A stretch of DNA of 33,771 nt from UM-FILTER-37-12 sp964344965 (GCA_964344965.1 CAYFPJ010000013.1:1-33771); one strand, 5' to 3'. Counted from the first letter of the stretch, positions 24,763 to 32,402 are shown. Numbers and translations are program-made. Notes: generated by a model not told the origin, from the letters alone.

Positions 24763-27312
24763 ATGTCCCGCAAACGTCGTTATAAACAAGAGTCAAATTT
24801 TGATCCCACTTTGTCCAAAGGGGTGATAGGTATTCTGGTAGTAATTTTATCAATCATCATTGTCTTGAGTTTCTTTGATATGGCTGGGATGGTCGGTAAG
24901 ATCATTGATGAGTATATTTTGAGTTTCTTTTTTGGATCCATGCGCTATGCCACACCTGCCATACTGCTTATTTTGGTTTGGTTTTTATTCAAAGATGATG
25001 AATACAACTACCGCCCTACTCACGGCATAGGGGCTTTATTATTTTTTTTGACCCTATCTAGTCTATTTCATATTGGATTTAAACCAAGTGAAATGTGGCA
25101 CCAAGCCCTAGAAGGTGTTGGCGGTGGAGTATTTGGCATGCTGGCTTGGCCATTGAAAACTTATCTGGGGGCAATAGCTAGTATCATACTACTTATCGGG
25201 CTTTCGCTAGTTTCGGTCTTGCTACTATTTAACACGGCAATCCTTAATCTATTCGTCCATAAAAAAATTCTTTCTACTCTTGGCGTATTTGGAAATTTCT
25301 TAAAAAAAATATTTTTCAAGCCTGGAGAAGAATATGATGAATACGAAGAGGAAGAGAGTGAAGATGATTATGAGGAAGAGGAAGAGACAGAAGAAAGGCG
25401 TTTTTCTTCAAAACAAATTGGAGGTGAAGAAGAAGAGTATGAAGATGAGGAGGAGAGTGAAGATGATTATGAGGAAGAGGAAGAGGAAGAGGAAGACCAT
25501 GAGAAGAAAAAAATGGGCAAAACTAATTCCAAAAATTCTTCTCATAAAATAGAAAAACCTGACTGGCTGCAAAACGCTGTGATAAAACCAATCCCAAAAC
25601 TATCACTACTCAATACAAAAAAAAGCAAGCCAACCAGTGGGGATATAAAATCAAATAGGCAAATTATTGAAGACACACTAAGAGAGTTTGGGATTGAGGT
25701 TACTATGGGAGAAGCCAGAGTAGGACCAACAGTCACTCAATTCTCATTCAAACCGGCCAAAGGTGTAAAACTATCTAGAATTACCAGTCTTTCAAACGAC
25801 TTAGCTCTGGCTCTAGCAGCACATCCCATAAGAATTGAAGCGCCAATACCTGGAAAATCTTTGGTAGGAATTGAAGTACCAAATGAAAAGACAGCAATGG
25901 TAACTATCAAAGAGCTGCTCCAAAGCAAAGAATTTTCTGCACGAAAACACGACATGATGGTAGCACTTGGAAAAGACGTAGGAGGTAAAATTTGGTTTGC
26001 AGACTTGCCGAAGATGCCCCACATGTTGATCGCCGGAGCTACTGGATCTGGTAAGACAGTCTGTGTCAACACTATCTTGACCAGCCTGTTATTCCAGAAC
26101 ACTGCTGAGACCCTACGTTTCATCATGGTCGACCCAAAACGGGTAGAGCTCACTCTCTACAACGGCATCCCCCATCTCCTTACCCCAGTCATTACCAACA
26201 CCAAACAAACTGTAAATGCCTTAAAATGGACGATTGGAGAGATGGACAGAAGATTTGAATTACTGGCCCAAGCAGGTAATCGTGATATCAATACCTACAA
26301 CAAAGCCAATCCAAACCAAAAACTTCCTCACATTGCTTTTGTCATTGATGAGTTGGCAGATCTTATGGCTACAGCAGGGAATGAGGTGGAAGCCGGTATC
26401 ATCCGCCTTGCTCAGATGGCTCGCGCAGTTGGCATTCATTTGATACTGGCCACTCAGCGCCCTAGTGTGGATGTTATCACCGGCCTTATGAAGGCCAATA
26501 TCCCAGGTCGTATTGCTTTCTCAGTGGCATCTCTCATAGATTCTAGAACAATTTTAGATGCCCCAGGAGCTGAAAAATTGATTGGGAGAGGAGATATGCT
26601 CTTCTCTACTGCTGCTCTTAGCAAACCTGTCCGGATCCAGGGTGCTTTCATTACAGAAGAAGAGATGAAGAAGATAGTGAAGTATCTCAAAGGTGGTAGA
26701 AAGCCAATCTATGATGACTCTATTGTCGAAAAACAAAAAGGAGGAACCATGAACATGTTTGGCGGCCCTAGTGATGATCAAGATTCATTGTTCTTAGATG
26801 CCAAAGAAGCTGTAGTGTCGGCTGGTAAAGCTAGTGCTTCATTCTTACAAAGAAGATTACGAGTAGGTTATGCTAGGGCTGCCAGAATCCTTGATGAGCT
26901 CGAAGAGGCTGGTGTGATTGGGCCAGCCAACGGAGCCAAACCAAGAGAGATACTAGTTAATGAAGTAGAAATAGATACTGGCATGGATATGGGTGGGGAA
27001 TTGAATGTTTATGATAACTCTGAGGAGGAAGAAGAACCGCTAGATGAAGAAGAAGAAGAGGGCGAAATGGAAGATGAAGAGGAAGATGAAGATTACGATG
27101 AAGAAGAGGATGAGGATGAGGACAACGAAGAGGAGGAGGGATATGATGATGATGATGAAGATGATGATGATGAAGATGATGATGATGAAGAAGAAGAAGA
27201 GGAGGAGGATGAAGAATATGATGATGAAGAAGAGGATGAAAATGATGACGAGGAGGATTATGAAGATGAAGAAGAAGATTACGACGAAGAGGATGAAGAC
27301 GAAAAAAAATAA
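24763..27312 (+). CDS. ftsK: FtsK/SpoIIIE-family DNA translocase with acidic linker and acidic tail
   Basis: The 849-aa protein should pump DNA across the division septum. It has four membrane helices (about residues 19-43, 50-76, 87-104 and 125-165), an acidic linker (about 190-255) containing a repeated SEDDYEEEEE motif, and the alpha/beta translocase motor with Walker A GATGSGKT (about 424-431) and Walker B FVIDELADL (about 527). A winged-helix gamma domain (about 670-735, with ASASFLQRRLRVGYARAARI) normally ends the protein. Here a further tail of about 100 residues, almost all Asp and Glu, follows. The ATG at 24763 directly precedes the basic SRKRRYK. A DnaA-box cluster lies about 100 bp upstream. 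Confidence 0.96.
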   Translation: MSRKRRYKQESNFDPTLSKGVIGILVVILSIIIVLSFFDMAGMVGKIIDEYILSFFFGSMRYATPAILLILVWFLFKDDEYNYRPTHGIGALLFFLTLSSLFHIGFKPSEMWHQALEGVGGGVFGMLAWPLKTYLGAIASIILLIGLSLVSVLLLFNTAILNLFVHKKILSTLGVFGNFLKKIFFKPGEEYDEYEEEESEDDYEEEEETEERRFSSKQIGGEEEEYEDEEESEDDYEEEEEEEEDHEKKKMGKTNSKNSSHKIEKPDWLQNAVIKPIPKLSLLNTKKSKPTSGDIKSNRQIIEDTLREFGIEVTMGEARVGPTVTQFSFKPAKGVKLSRITSLSNDLALALAAHPIRIEAPIPGKSLVGIEVPNEKTAMVTIKELLQSKEFSARKHDMMVALGKDVGGKIWFADLPKMPHMLIAGATGSGKTVCVNTILTSLLFQNTAETLRFIMVDPKRVELTLYNGIPHLLTPVITNTKQTVNALKWTIGEMDRRFELLAQAGNRDINTYNKANPNQKLPHIAFVIDELADLMATAGNEVEAGIIRLAQMARAVGIHLILATQRPSVDVITGLMKANIPGRIAFSVASLIDSRTILDAPGAEKLIGRGDMLFSTAALSKPVRIQGAFITEEEMKKIVKYLKGGRKPIYDDSIVEKQKGGTMNMFGGPSDDQDSLFLDAKEAVVSAGKASASFLQRRLRVGYARAARILDELEEAGVIGPANGAKPREILVNEVEIDTGMDMGGELNVYDNSEEEEEPLDEEEEEGEMEDEEEDEDYDEEEDEDEDNEEEEGYDDDDEDDDDEDDDDEEEEEEEDEEYDDEEEDENDDEEDYEDEEEDYDEEDEDEKK

Positions 27313-27313
27313 A

Positions 27314-27391
27314 GGCTTACTCTGCTTATTGCTTACGGAGTTTACCCGGCGTATCTCGACCTGGTCGAGAGGAGACGGGCTTAATCTGCTT
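27314..27391. repeat. Hairpin flanked by 14-bp direct repeats between ftsK and the rodZ-like gene
   Basis: GGCTTACTCTGCTT (27314-27327) recurs with one mismatch as GGCTTAATCTGCTT (27378-27391). Between them lies a perfect hairpin, TCTCGAC-CTG-GTCGAGA (27354-27370), with outer CCCG/CGGG pairing. The layout resembles a small inserted palindrome bordered by duplicated target. Confidence 0.55.
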
Positions 27392-27396
27392 CAAAA

Positions 27397-28083
27397 ATGC
27401 CTACCTTCAAAAAAAAGACAATTACTCCGTCCAAGCGGATATGTATCCGACTAAAAGAAGTCAGGCAGTCTTGTGATCTCTCTATCAACGAACTGTATCA
27501 AAGGACAAAAATTGACAAAGAATTCCTCAAGGCTCTAGAAGAGTGTCGCTTTGAAGATCTTCCAAACGGACTTATCTATCAAAAAAACTTTATAAAACTT
27601 TACCTCAAAGCCTGTGGAGTAAATCCAAAACCATACTTACAGCAATTCATGATCGAAGAAAAAAAAACACAAGAAGCAAAACAGCATCCTCACACTCCCT
27701 ATACAAAATCAAGGTTCCACAACATCCCCTCAGTAATAAAATATTTTATATCAGTGACTGTCGTCATTGGTATACTAGCTTATCTTGGATTGCAAATAAA
27801 CAATATTTTACAACCACCCAACCTAGTCATTTATTCTCCAGCCAACGGCTACATCACAACAGAAAAAACTCTTTTAGTGAAAGGCGCAGCAGAAAAAGAA
27901 ACACTGATTACAATCAATGGTATAGAAATTATGAATGATGGTAACGAATTTTTCGAAACAGAGATCGACCTAATTTCTGGCACCAACACCATCATCATTT
28001 CTGTCGAGAAAAAACATGGTAAAACCACTACTGAAACTAGATATGTGACACTCAGAGAAACAGATAGTTTATCCAGACTCTAG
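27397..28083 (+). CDS. RodZ-like protein: HTH, membrane helix, Ig-like (Glucodextranase_B-type) domain
   Basis: The 228-aa protein has an N-terminal HTH_25 domain (about residues 17-95: IRLKEVRQSCDLSINELYQRT, KIDKEFLKALEECRFEDLP). A single membrane helix (about 112-132, FISVTVVIGILAYLGL) is followed by an outside beta domain (about 140-222: LVIYSPANGYITTEKTLLVKG, INGIEI, GTNTIIISV) resembling Glucodextranase_B or Ig-like folds. RodZ links MreB to the cell-wall machinery and sets cell shape; such a short form with an Ig-like outer domain is common in Patescibacteria. It starts 84 bp after ftsK and has its own terminator, so it is probably co-transcribed with ftsK. No mreB is present here. Confidence 0.82.
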   Translation: MPTFKKKTITPSKRICIRLKEVRQSCDLSINELYQRTKIDKEFLKALEECRFEDLPNGLIYQKNFIKLYLKACGVNPKPYLQQFMIEEKKTQEAKQHPHTPYTKSRFHNIPSVIKYFISVTVVIGILAYLGLQINNILQPPNLVIYSPANGYITTEKTLLVKGAAEKETLITINGIEIMNDGNEFFETEIDLISGTNTIIISVEKKHGKTTTETRYVTLRETDSLSRL

Positions 28084-28132
28084 ATCTACAAAACAGATTT
28101 GACACCCCACCACAAACCAAGTATCCTACAAG

Positions 28133-28161
28133 ACGAAGGAATAAATATACCTTCGTTTTTT
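28133..28161 (+). terminator. Intrinsic terminator after the rodZ-like gene
   Basis: ACGAAGG and CCTTCGT pair around 10 nt and are followed by six T residues, 49 bp after the stop codon. Confidence 0.8.
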
Positions 28162-28213
28162 GACTAAAATGTAAGTTATTTTCTAAGTACTTTGGGTGAA
28201 AAAATTGTAGTTT

Positions 28214-28308
28214 CTCGTCATTGCGAGGAATCCCGACGCAGTACGGGATGACGAAGCAATCTACACGTCCAAAGTATGGATTGCCACGTCGCTCCTCGCA
28301 ATGACGAG
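28214..28308. mobile_element. 95-bp MITE-like element with 16-bp perfect terminal inverted repeats
   Basis: CTCGTCATTGCGAGGA (28214-28229) and its exact complement (28293-28308) bound the element. Inside are two more hairpins: ATCCCG/CGGGAT, and GCAATC/GATTGC around 17 nt. It has no coding capacity. Elements beginning CGTCATTGCGAGG are, from memory, scattered through many bacterial genomes. It lies in the rodZ-recA gap. Confidence 0.8.
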
Positions 28309-28349
28309 GTCAGAGTGTTTCGTAATTCAAGGTGAGTAAATATACAAAA

Positions 28350-28484
28350 TATATAACGAGTAGTGTGAATTAAAATTGATATTTTCCTTATTTTAGCAAA
28401 ATATGAATTTTCCGCATATCTATTTTCTAAAAATATTTAGCTAAATTAAGCCAAACGAGTCTAATTCACACTACTCGTTATATA
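28350..28484. repeat. 135-bp long inverted repeat overlapping the recA promoter region
   Basis: A perfect 23-bp inverted repeat spans 28350-28372 and 28462-28484 (arms contain ACGAGTAGTGTGAATTA and its complement). Nested inside, with nearly the same centre, 28387-28404 and 28433-28450 pair at 16 of 18 positions. The right arm runs into two overlapping TATAAT sequences (28481-28491), the likely recA -10. It could form a cruciform, be a MITE that brought a promoter, or bind a regulator on both arms. Confidence 0.75.
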
Positions 28485-28530
28485 ATATAATTAAAAACAC
28501 CGGAGCCTGTCCCGACTAAATAACATAAAT

Positions 28531-29595
28531 ATGGTCAAAAAAACCACAGACGAACAAAGCGGAAAAAATCAAGCAGCCCAAACTGCCATCGATCAAATCA
28601 AGCAAAAGTATGGCGACGGAGCAATAATGAAATTTGGAGAAGCTCGCGCTATGGAAGTAGAGACAGTGTCTACTGGATCGATCTCACTTGATATTGCTCT
28701 TGGTGTCAAAGGTGTACCAAGAGGAAGAATAGTGGAGATCTATGGTCCAGAATCTAGTGGTAAAACTACCCTGGCCCAACATATCATCTCTGAGGTTCAA
28801 AAAATTGGTGGTCTGGCAGCTTTCATTGATGCCGAGCATGCTCTAGATCCAGACTATGCCAAGAAGATTGGCGTCAATGTCAAAGAACTGCTTATCTCCC
28901 AGCCAGATACCGGTGAACAAGCTCTTGAGATATTGGAAACCCTAGTCCGATCAAATGCTGTTGACGTGGTAGTGGTAGACTCTGTCGCTGCTCTTGTACC
29001 CAAGGCAGAGATCGAAGGTGAGATGGGAGATCGCCACATGGGTCTCCAAGCAAGATTGATGAGCCAAGCACTCCGGAAGCTTACTGGTATAGTAAGCAAG
29101 AGTAAGACAATTGTGATCTTCATCAATCAAACTCGTATGAAGATCGGTGTCTTCTTTGGCAATCCTGAGACTACCACTGGAGGAAATGCTCTGAAATTCT
29201 ATAGTTCAGTAAGGATCGAAGTAAGAAGAAGTGCTCAAATTAAACAAGGAGACAAAGTAATTGGAAACAGAGTGAAGGCAAAAGTGGTAAAAAATAAAGT
29301 GGCTGCTCCGTTCCGAACAACAATATTTGACATCATGTATAACGAAGGAATTTCTGTCTCCGGAGACTTGATCGACACTGGTATAGAACACAAGGTAGTC
29401 AATAAATCTGGCAATACCTATAGTTTCGGTGAGGAGAAGCTCGGTGTGGGACGAGAAAAAGCCAAGCTATACCTTCGTGAAAATCCCAAACTAATGAAAC
29501 AAATCAAGAAAAAAATCTGGGAAATGGTAGAGAGAGGTGGAGCGCCTGAGGAAGAAGAGGGAAAGAAGGGTGAGAAAGAAAAAGTGGAGAAGTAA
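28531..29595 (+). CDS. recA: Recombinase RecA
   Basis: The 354-aa protein has Walker A GPESSGKTTL (about residue 70), Walker B VVVVDSVAALVP, loop L1 (EGEMGDRHMGLQARLMSQALRK in two parts), the NQTRMKIG segment and loop L2 FGNPETTTGGNALKFY, ending in a Lys/Glu tail. Length and motifs are normal, so it should do strand exchange and DNA repair. No Shine-Dalgarno sequence is visible before the ATG. The upstream region is a long inverted repeat with TATAAT. Oddly, the last 111 bp (29485-29595) are repeated at 30720-30830 beyond the fic gene with mostly silent differences, so the present 3' end may have come with an inserted element. Confidence 0.98.
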   Translation: MVKKTTDEQSGKNQAAQTAIDQIKQKYGDGAIMKFGEARAMEVETVSTGSISLDIALGVKGVPRGRIVEIYGPESSGKTTLAQHIISEVQKIGGLAAFIDAEHALDPDYAKKIGVNVKELLISQPDTGEQALEILETLVRSNAVDVVVVDSVAALVPKAEIEGEMGDRHMGLQARLMSQALRKLTGIVSKSKTIVIFINQTRMKIGVFFGNPETTTGGNALKFYSSVRIEVRRSAQIKQGDKVIGNRVKAKVVKNKVAAPFRTTIFDIMYNEGISVSGDLIDTGIEHKVVNKSGNTYSFGEEKLGVGREKAKLYLRENPKLMKQIKKKIWEMVERGGAPEEEEGKKGEKEKVEK

Positions 29596-29679
29596 TATGC
29601 AACTTCTTCCTGAAAGATTCCAACATAGTCGGGAAATTCAAAGGGTTTAGTTAGATTAAGGAAAGTAGAAAAGAAACAA

Positions 29680-29711
29680 AACAACCTCGATTGAGTCGGG
29701 GTTGTTTTTTT
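29680..29711. terminator. Terminator between recA and fic (convergent genes)
   Basis: AACAACCTCGA and TCGGGGTTGTT pair (one G-T) around TTGAG, followed by seven T residues. It overlaps the fic stop codon on the other strand, where the exit is less T-rich. Confidence 0.82.
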
Positions 29712-30627
29712 ATCTCTCCAATAGCTTATAGCCTACTAATATAGCATCAAACAAAAATTCTTCGAGAGGTCCATATTCTCCTTTTAGCTGTGCTTTTTGC
29801 AACACACTATAGTATTTACGTTTTCTTTTCTGAGAAATGATAGCAGGGGGATAACTTTGCTCCAATAACATTGCTATCATCAACAATCTCCCAACTCTAC
29901 CATTCCCGTCGCTAAAAGGATGAATCTGTTCAAAACGACTATGGGTTTCAGCAATTCTGGCAAGATTTCCTTTCTTTTTTTTCACCGCATTCATGAGTGA
30001 CTTCATCAATGCTGGTATCTTTGCATAATTGGCTGTCACAACTTGTGAACCCACAATTCTCACTCCGTGGTTACGGTACATACCAGCGTCATCCAATATA
30101 CCACTCATCAATATCTCATGCATTTTCAAAATAAATTTTTCATCCAAAGTATTTCTCTCATCTACATATCTAAACAAATATCTCAATGCTGTCTGATGAT
30201 TTTTCGCCTCAAGATGTTCTGTGAGAGTCTTGTTAGAAAAAGATATGTTATCAAATAACACGGCGGCAGTTTCTACCTCAGACAAAGTGCTTCCTTCTAT
30301 GCGATTTGAGTTGTATGTAATAGCCAAAACAAAACTTTCCAGCAAATCTTTATTTATTAAAATTTTTTTTAATGATTTTTTTTCTTTCCTTTTCTTTGCT
30401 TGCAAAATAAAAAACTTAGCCTCCTTGAGATCCTCTGAAGGATGCTTTTGGCCAGTCAACTTACCATATAGTACATTTATCTTGTCTTGTTTGCTTTTCC
30501 TGGGGACAGCTTTGCTATTTACCCAACGATTATATGCTGCAAAACTGACTCCAATTTCTTGGGCTAACTCATTCTGTGTTAAACCTGAAAGTTGCTGGAT
30601 TAATTGTAGTTTCTCTGCGATTTTCAT
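29710..30627 (-). CDS. Fic-domain protein (class II AMPylase type) with N-terminal HTH
   Basis: The 305-aa protein has an XRE/Cro-like HTH at about residues 5-50 (LTQNELAQEIGVSFAAYNRWVN), a lysine-rich linker, the inhibitory-helix motif SNRIEG (S/T-xxx-E-G form, N-terminal, hence class II), and the full catalytic motif HPFSDGNGRVGR near residue 232. All key residues are present. Such enzymes attach AMP or a similar group to target proteins. The start at 30627 is preferred to a TTG at 30645 because that TTG lies inside the -10 region. The gene has a consensus promoter with a perfect palindromic operator, fitting self-repression by the HTH. It is flanked by the recA end and a recA 3' remnant, suggesting acquisition by transfer. 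Confidence 0.92.
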   Translation of the reverse strand: MKIAEKLQLIQQLSGLTQNELAQEIGVSFAAYNRWVNSKAVPRKSKQDKINVLYGKLTGQKHPSEDLKEAKFFILQAKKRKEKKSLKKILINKDLLESFVLAITYNSNRIEGSTLSEVETAAVLFDNISFSNKTLTEHLEAKNHQTALRYLFRYVDERNTLDEKFILKMHEILMSGILDDAGMYRNHGVRIVGSQVVTANYAKIPALMKSLMNAVKKKKGNLARIAETHSRFEQIHPFSDGNGRVGRLLMIAMLLEQSYPPAIISQKRKRKYYSVLQKAQLKGEYGPLEEFLFDAILVGYKLLER

Positions 30628-30635
30628 ACATAAAA

Positions 30636-30664
30636 ATAATAACAAACTATATATAGTTTGTCAA
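30636..30664 (-). promoter_or_regulatory. fic promoter with 20-bp palindromic operator in the spacer
   Basis: On the minus strand a perfect -35 TTGACA (30659-30664), a 17-bp spacer and -10 TATTAT (30636-30641) lie 8 nt before the ATG, so the mRNA is nearly leaderless. The perfect palindrome ACAAACTATATATAGTTTGT (30642-30661) fills the spacer and overlaps the -35 by 3 bp. A bound repressor would block polymerase; the fic HTH is the obvious candidate. Confidence 0.85.
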
Positions 30665-30717
30665 ATTTTGTATTTGTATGTAGTTTTAAGATATTATGCT
30701 ACAATGATTTATTTTTT

Positions 30718-30830
30718 ATCCCAAACTAATGAAACAAATCAAGAAAAAAATCTGGGAAGTGGTCGAGAGAGGTGGGGCACCTGAGGAAGAAAAAGGGAAG
30801 AAGGGTGAGAAAGAGAAGGTGGAGAAATGA
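30718..30830 (+). pseudogene. Second copy of the recA 3' end (remnant)
   Basis: Positions 30720-30830 align without gaps to recA 29485-29595: 100 of 111 bases match, with the first 41 bp (from 30718) identical. Of the differences, seven codons change silently, two change the amino acid (Met to Val, Glu to Lys) and the stop changes from TAA to TGA. This pattern shows it evolved as coding sequence before being cut off. It has no start of its own. Sequence beyond either copy is unrelated. Confidence 0.9.
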
Positions 30831-30851
30831 TTTTCTTGGAATATAAAACAC

Positions 30852-30889
30852 AAAAAAAATACTCTCAACTAAATTGAGAGTATTTTTTT
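30852..30889. terminator. Bidirectional terminator after the recA remnant and the ATP-grasp gene
   Basis: ATACTCTCAA and TTGAGAGTAT pair around CTAAA, with A-runs on the left and T-runs on the right, so it works in both directions. It is probably the original recA terminator, now about 1.2 kb from the intact gene. Confidence 0.85.
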
Positions 30890-32332
30890 TTAAGTTTTTT
30901 CCCTGTAATTAATTACAAATGCATCCATTTGAGACCAATATTTTTCAATGTCTTGTCTGTTTCTACCAATAATGGTAGCACCAAACGTACCTGCAGATTT
31001 TAATGAACTCAACATATGGATAAAGACACCTTGTTTCGTGTTGTGATCAAAATCAAGACCACTCTGGCAAAATGCCTTTAAAAATTTCTTGAGGTCCACA
31101 TCTCCCAAACGACTTTCTTTTGTAAAATCTTCTGTACCTCTATACACCACATCTCCCTTGTCACAAACGAGCATCCCACGTTCTGGATGGAACACAGAAT
31201 TAGTAAGATACTTTGCCCACATGTACGTATGATTTGTTCCCCCCTTTCTGGCATTAATTTCTATTGCATATATATTCCACTTACCCTCTCTATACACAGC
31301 GAGCAGATCAAATGCCACTACTCCAATGGCTCCCATATTACATATTGTCCTTGCAATCTTCATACCAACTTTGACAATCTCGCGACGGTACTCTCCACGA
31401 GCAGGAAAGTGAACACCAGTATATACTGTGCCATCAAGCACTTGATCATGTGTAGCCAAATACTCTATATGCCCATGAGGATATATTTCAAACTGAACAC
31501 TGGGAGAATGTACTATGTCTCCTCCAATAAATTCTTCCAGCACTGCACTGCTTTGCTCAATATATTTCATCACAGAATCAAACGTTTCACGGTTGTCTCT
31601 TGCAAGAGCATCCACAAATTGATCATATGGTAAAAGAGCGTGAAAAGCATCAATAAAAACAAATCCGCTGCCAGCTGCACCATCATCTATTTTTAACACA
31701 AGTGTATCTATGTCTCGTGCTCTGACCAATTGCTTCGTATGCATATATATATCACGTAAGGATCTAATATTGCTTGCACCTCTTGCATGAGGAACTCCGC
31801 TCATAGCAAACACACTTCGCGCACCCGACTTTGTATTGACATATATTGCTTCTTCGGGCAAACCATAGTGAGCAAGCCCTAGTCTTTTGGCTAATTCTAT
31901 TTCGTCTTTGGTGACAGTAAAAAATTCAACAAAAGTATTCTGAGGGTTGTCAATATATTTTTTTATTCGTCTGATCTGATTCGGATCGTCCAAAATACTT
32001 TTTGTAAGAGAATTGTATTGGTATGTAGGAACTGTGAGAATACGCAGTCTATTCATTACATCAACTTTTGCGCGCCCGATAGCTCTACGCATGTGGTCCA
32101 AAAAATATCTCACAGCCAATGTCTCAATACCCTCAGACAAAACAACAAGTAATCTTGTCTTTGGTTCTTTTAAAAAACGCAAAAAATACAAATACCTCTC
32201 TTCAAAAGAATACATTTCACGATGATCTGCCAGCACATAGGGAGAAAAAGAAATACTCGGAATAAGAACAATGGTTCTTTCTTCAGAGTAAGATGACTGG
32301 ACAATTGCAGGGTTATTTTTTATTTGCTTCAT
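30890..32332 (-). CDS. ATP-grasp ligase related to PGM1-type peptide ligases
   Basis: The 480-aa protein resembles the peptide ligase PGM1-related group. An N-terminal domain ends in a conserved block (TVPTYQYNSLTKSILDDP), then TKSGARSVFAMSGVPHARG and VLKIDDGAAGSGFVFID form the ATP-grasp nucleotide-binding part (about residues 165-235). FEIYPHGHIEYLATHDQVLDG is followed by the Mg-binding end IYAIEINARKGGTNHTYM near residue 370, and a C-terminal PGM1_C-like domain follows. PGM1 of Streptomyces joins an amino-acid-like unit to a peptide; ATP-grasp enzymes make amide bonds through acyl-phosphates. The substrate is unknown. It lies downstream of a GGCT gene on the same strand, separated by a hairpin. 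Confidence 0.75.
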   Translation of the reverse strand: MKQIKNNPAIVQSSYSEERTIVLIPSISFSPYVLADHREMYSFEERYLYFLRFLKEPKTRLLVVLSEGIETLAVRYFLDHMRRAIGRAKVDVMNRLRILTVPTYQYNSLTKSILDDPNQIRRIKKYIDNPQNTFVEFFTVTKDEIELAKRLGLAHYGLPEEAIYVNTKSGARSVFAMSGVPHARGASNIRSLRDIYMHTKQLVRARDIDTLVLKIDDGAAGSGFVFIDAFHALLPYDQFVDALARDNRETFDSVMKYIEQSSAVLEEFIGGDIVHSPSVQFEIYPHGHIEYLATHDQVLDGTVYTGVHFPARGEYRREIVKVGMKIARTICNMGAIGVVAFDLLAVYREGKWNIYAIEINARKGGTNHTYMWAKYLTNSVFHPERGMLVCDKGDVVYRGTEDFTKESRLGDVDLKKFLKAFCQSGLDFDHNTKQGVFIHMLSSLKSAGTFGATIIGRNRQDIEKYWSQMDAFVINYREKT

Positions 32333-32354
32333 AGAAAAATTGATTTCGTCGTCC

Positions 32355-32389
32355 CCCGCTCCACCAAACCTTGCGGCTGGTGGAGCGGG
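32355..32389. repeat. REP-like 12-bp-stem palindrome between the GGCT and ATP-grasp genes
   Basis: CCCGCTCCACCA and TGGTGGAGCGGG pair perfectly around an 11-nt loop. No U-tract follows on either strand, so it is more like a REP than a terminator, though it could weaken read-through from the GGCT gene. Confidence 0.7.
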
Positions 32390-32402
32390 ATGGAATTAGA
32401 GG

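Noticed and set aside
27044..27454. 136-aa Lys/Met-rich frame overlapping the ftsK tail
   Set aside because: It is the +1 frame reading of GAT/GAA/GAG repeats, giving K, M and R runs. It has no start signal and overlaps ftsK and the rodZ-like gene.
30221..30784. 187-aa rightward frame across fic and its promoter
   Set aside because: It runs antisense to fic and then out of frame through the recA remnant, with no family motif or ribosome site.
32355..32389. Intrinsic terminator between the GGCT and ATP-grasp genes
   Set aside because: The stem is strong but neither strand has a following T-run, so it was classed as a REP-like palindrome.
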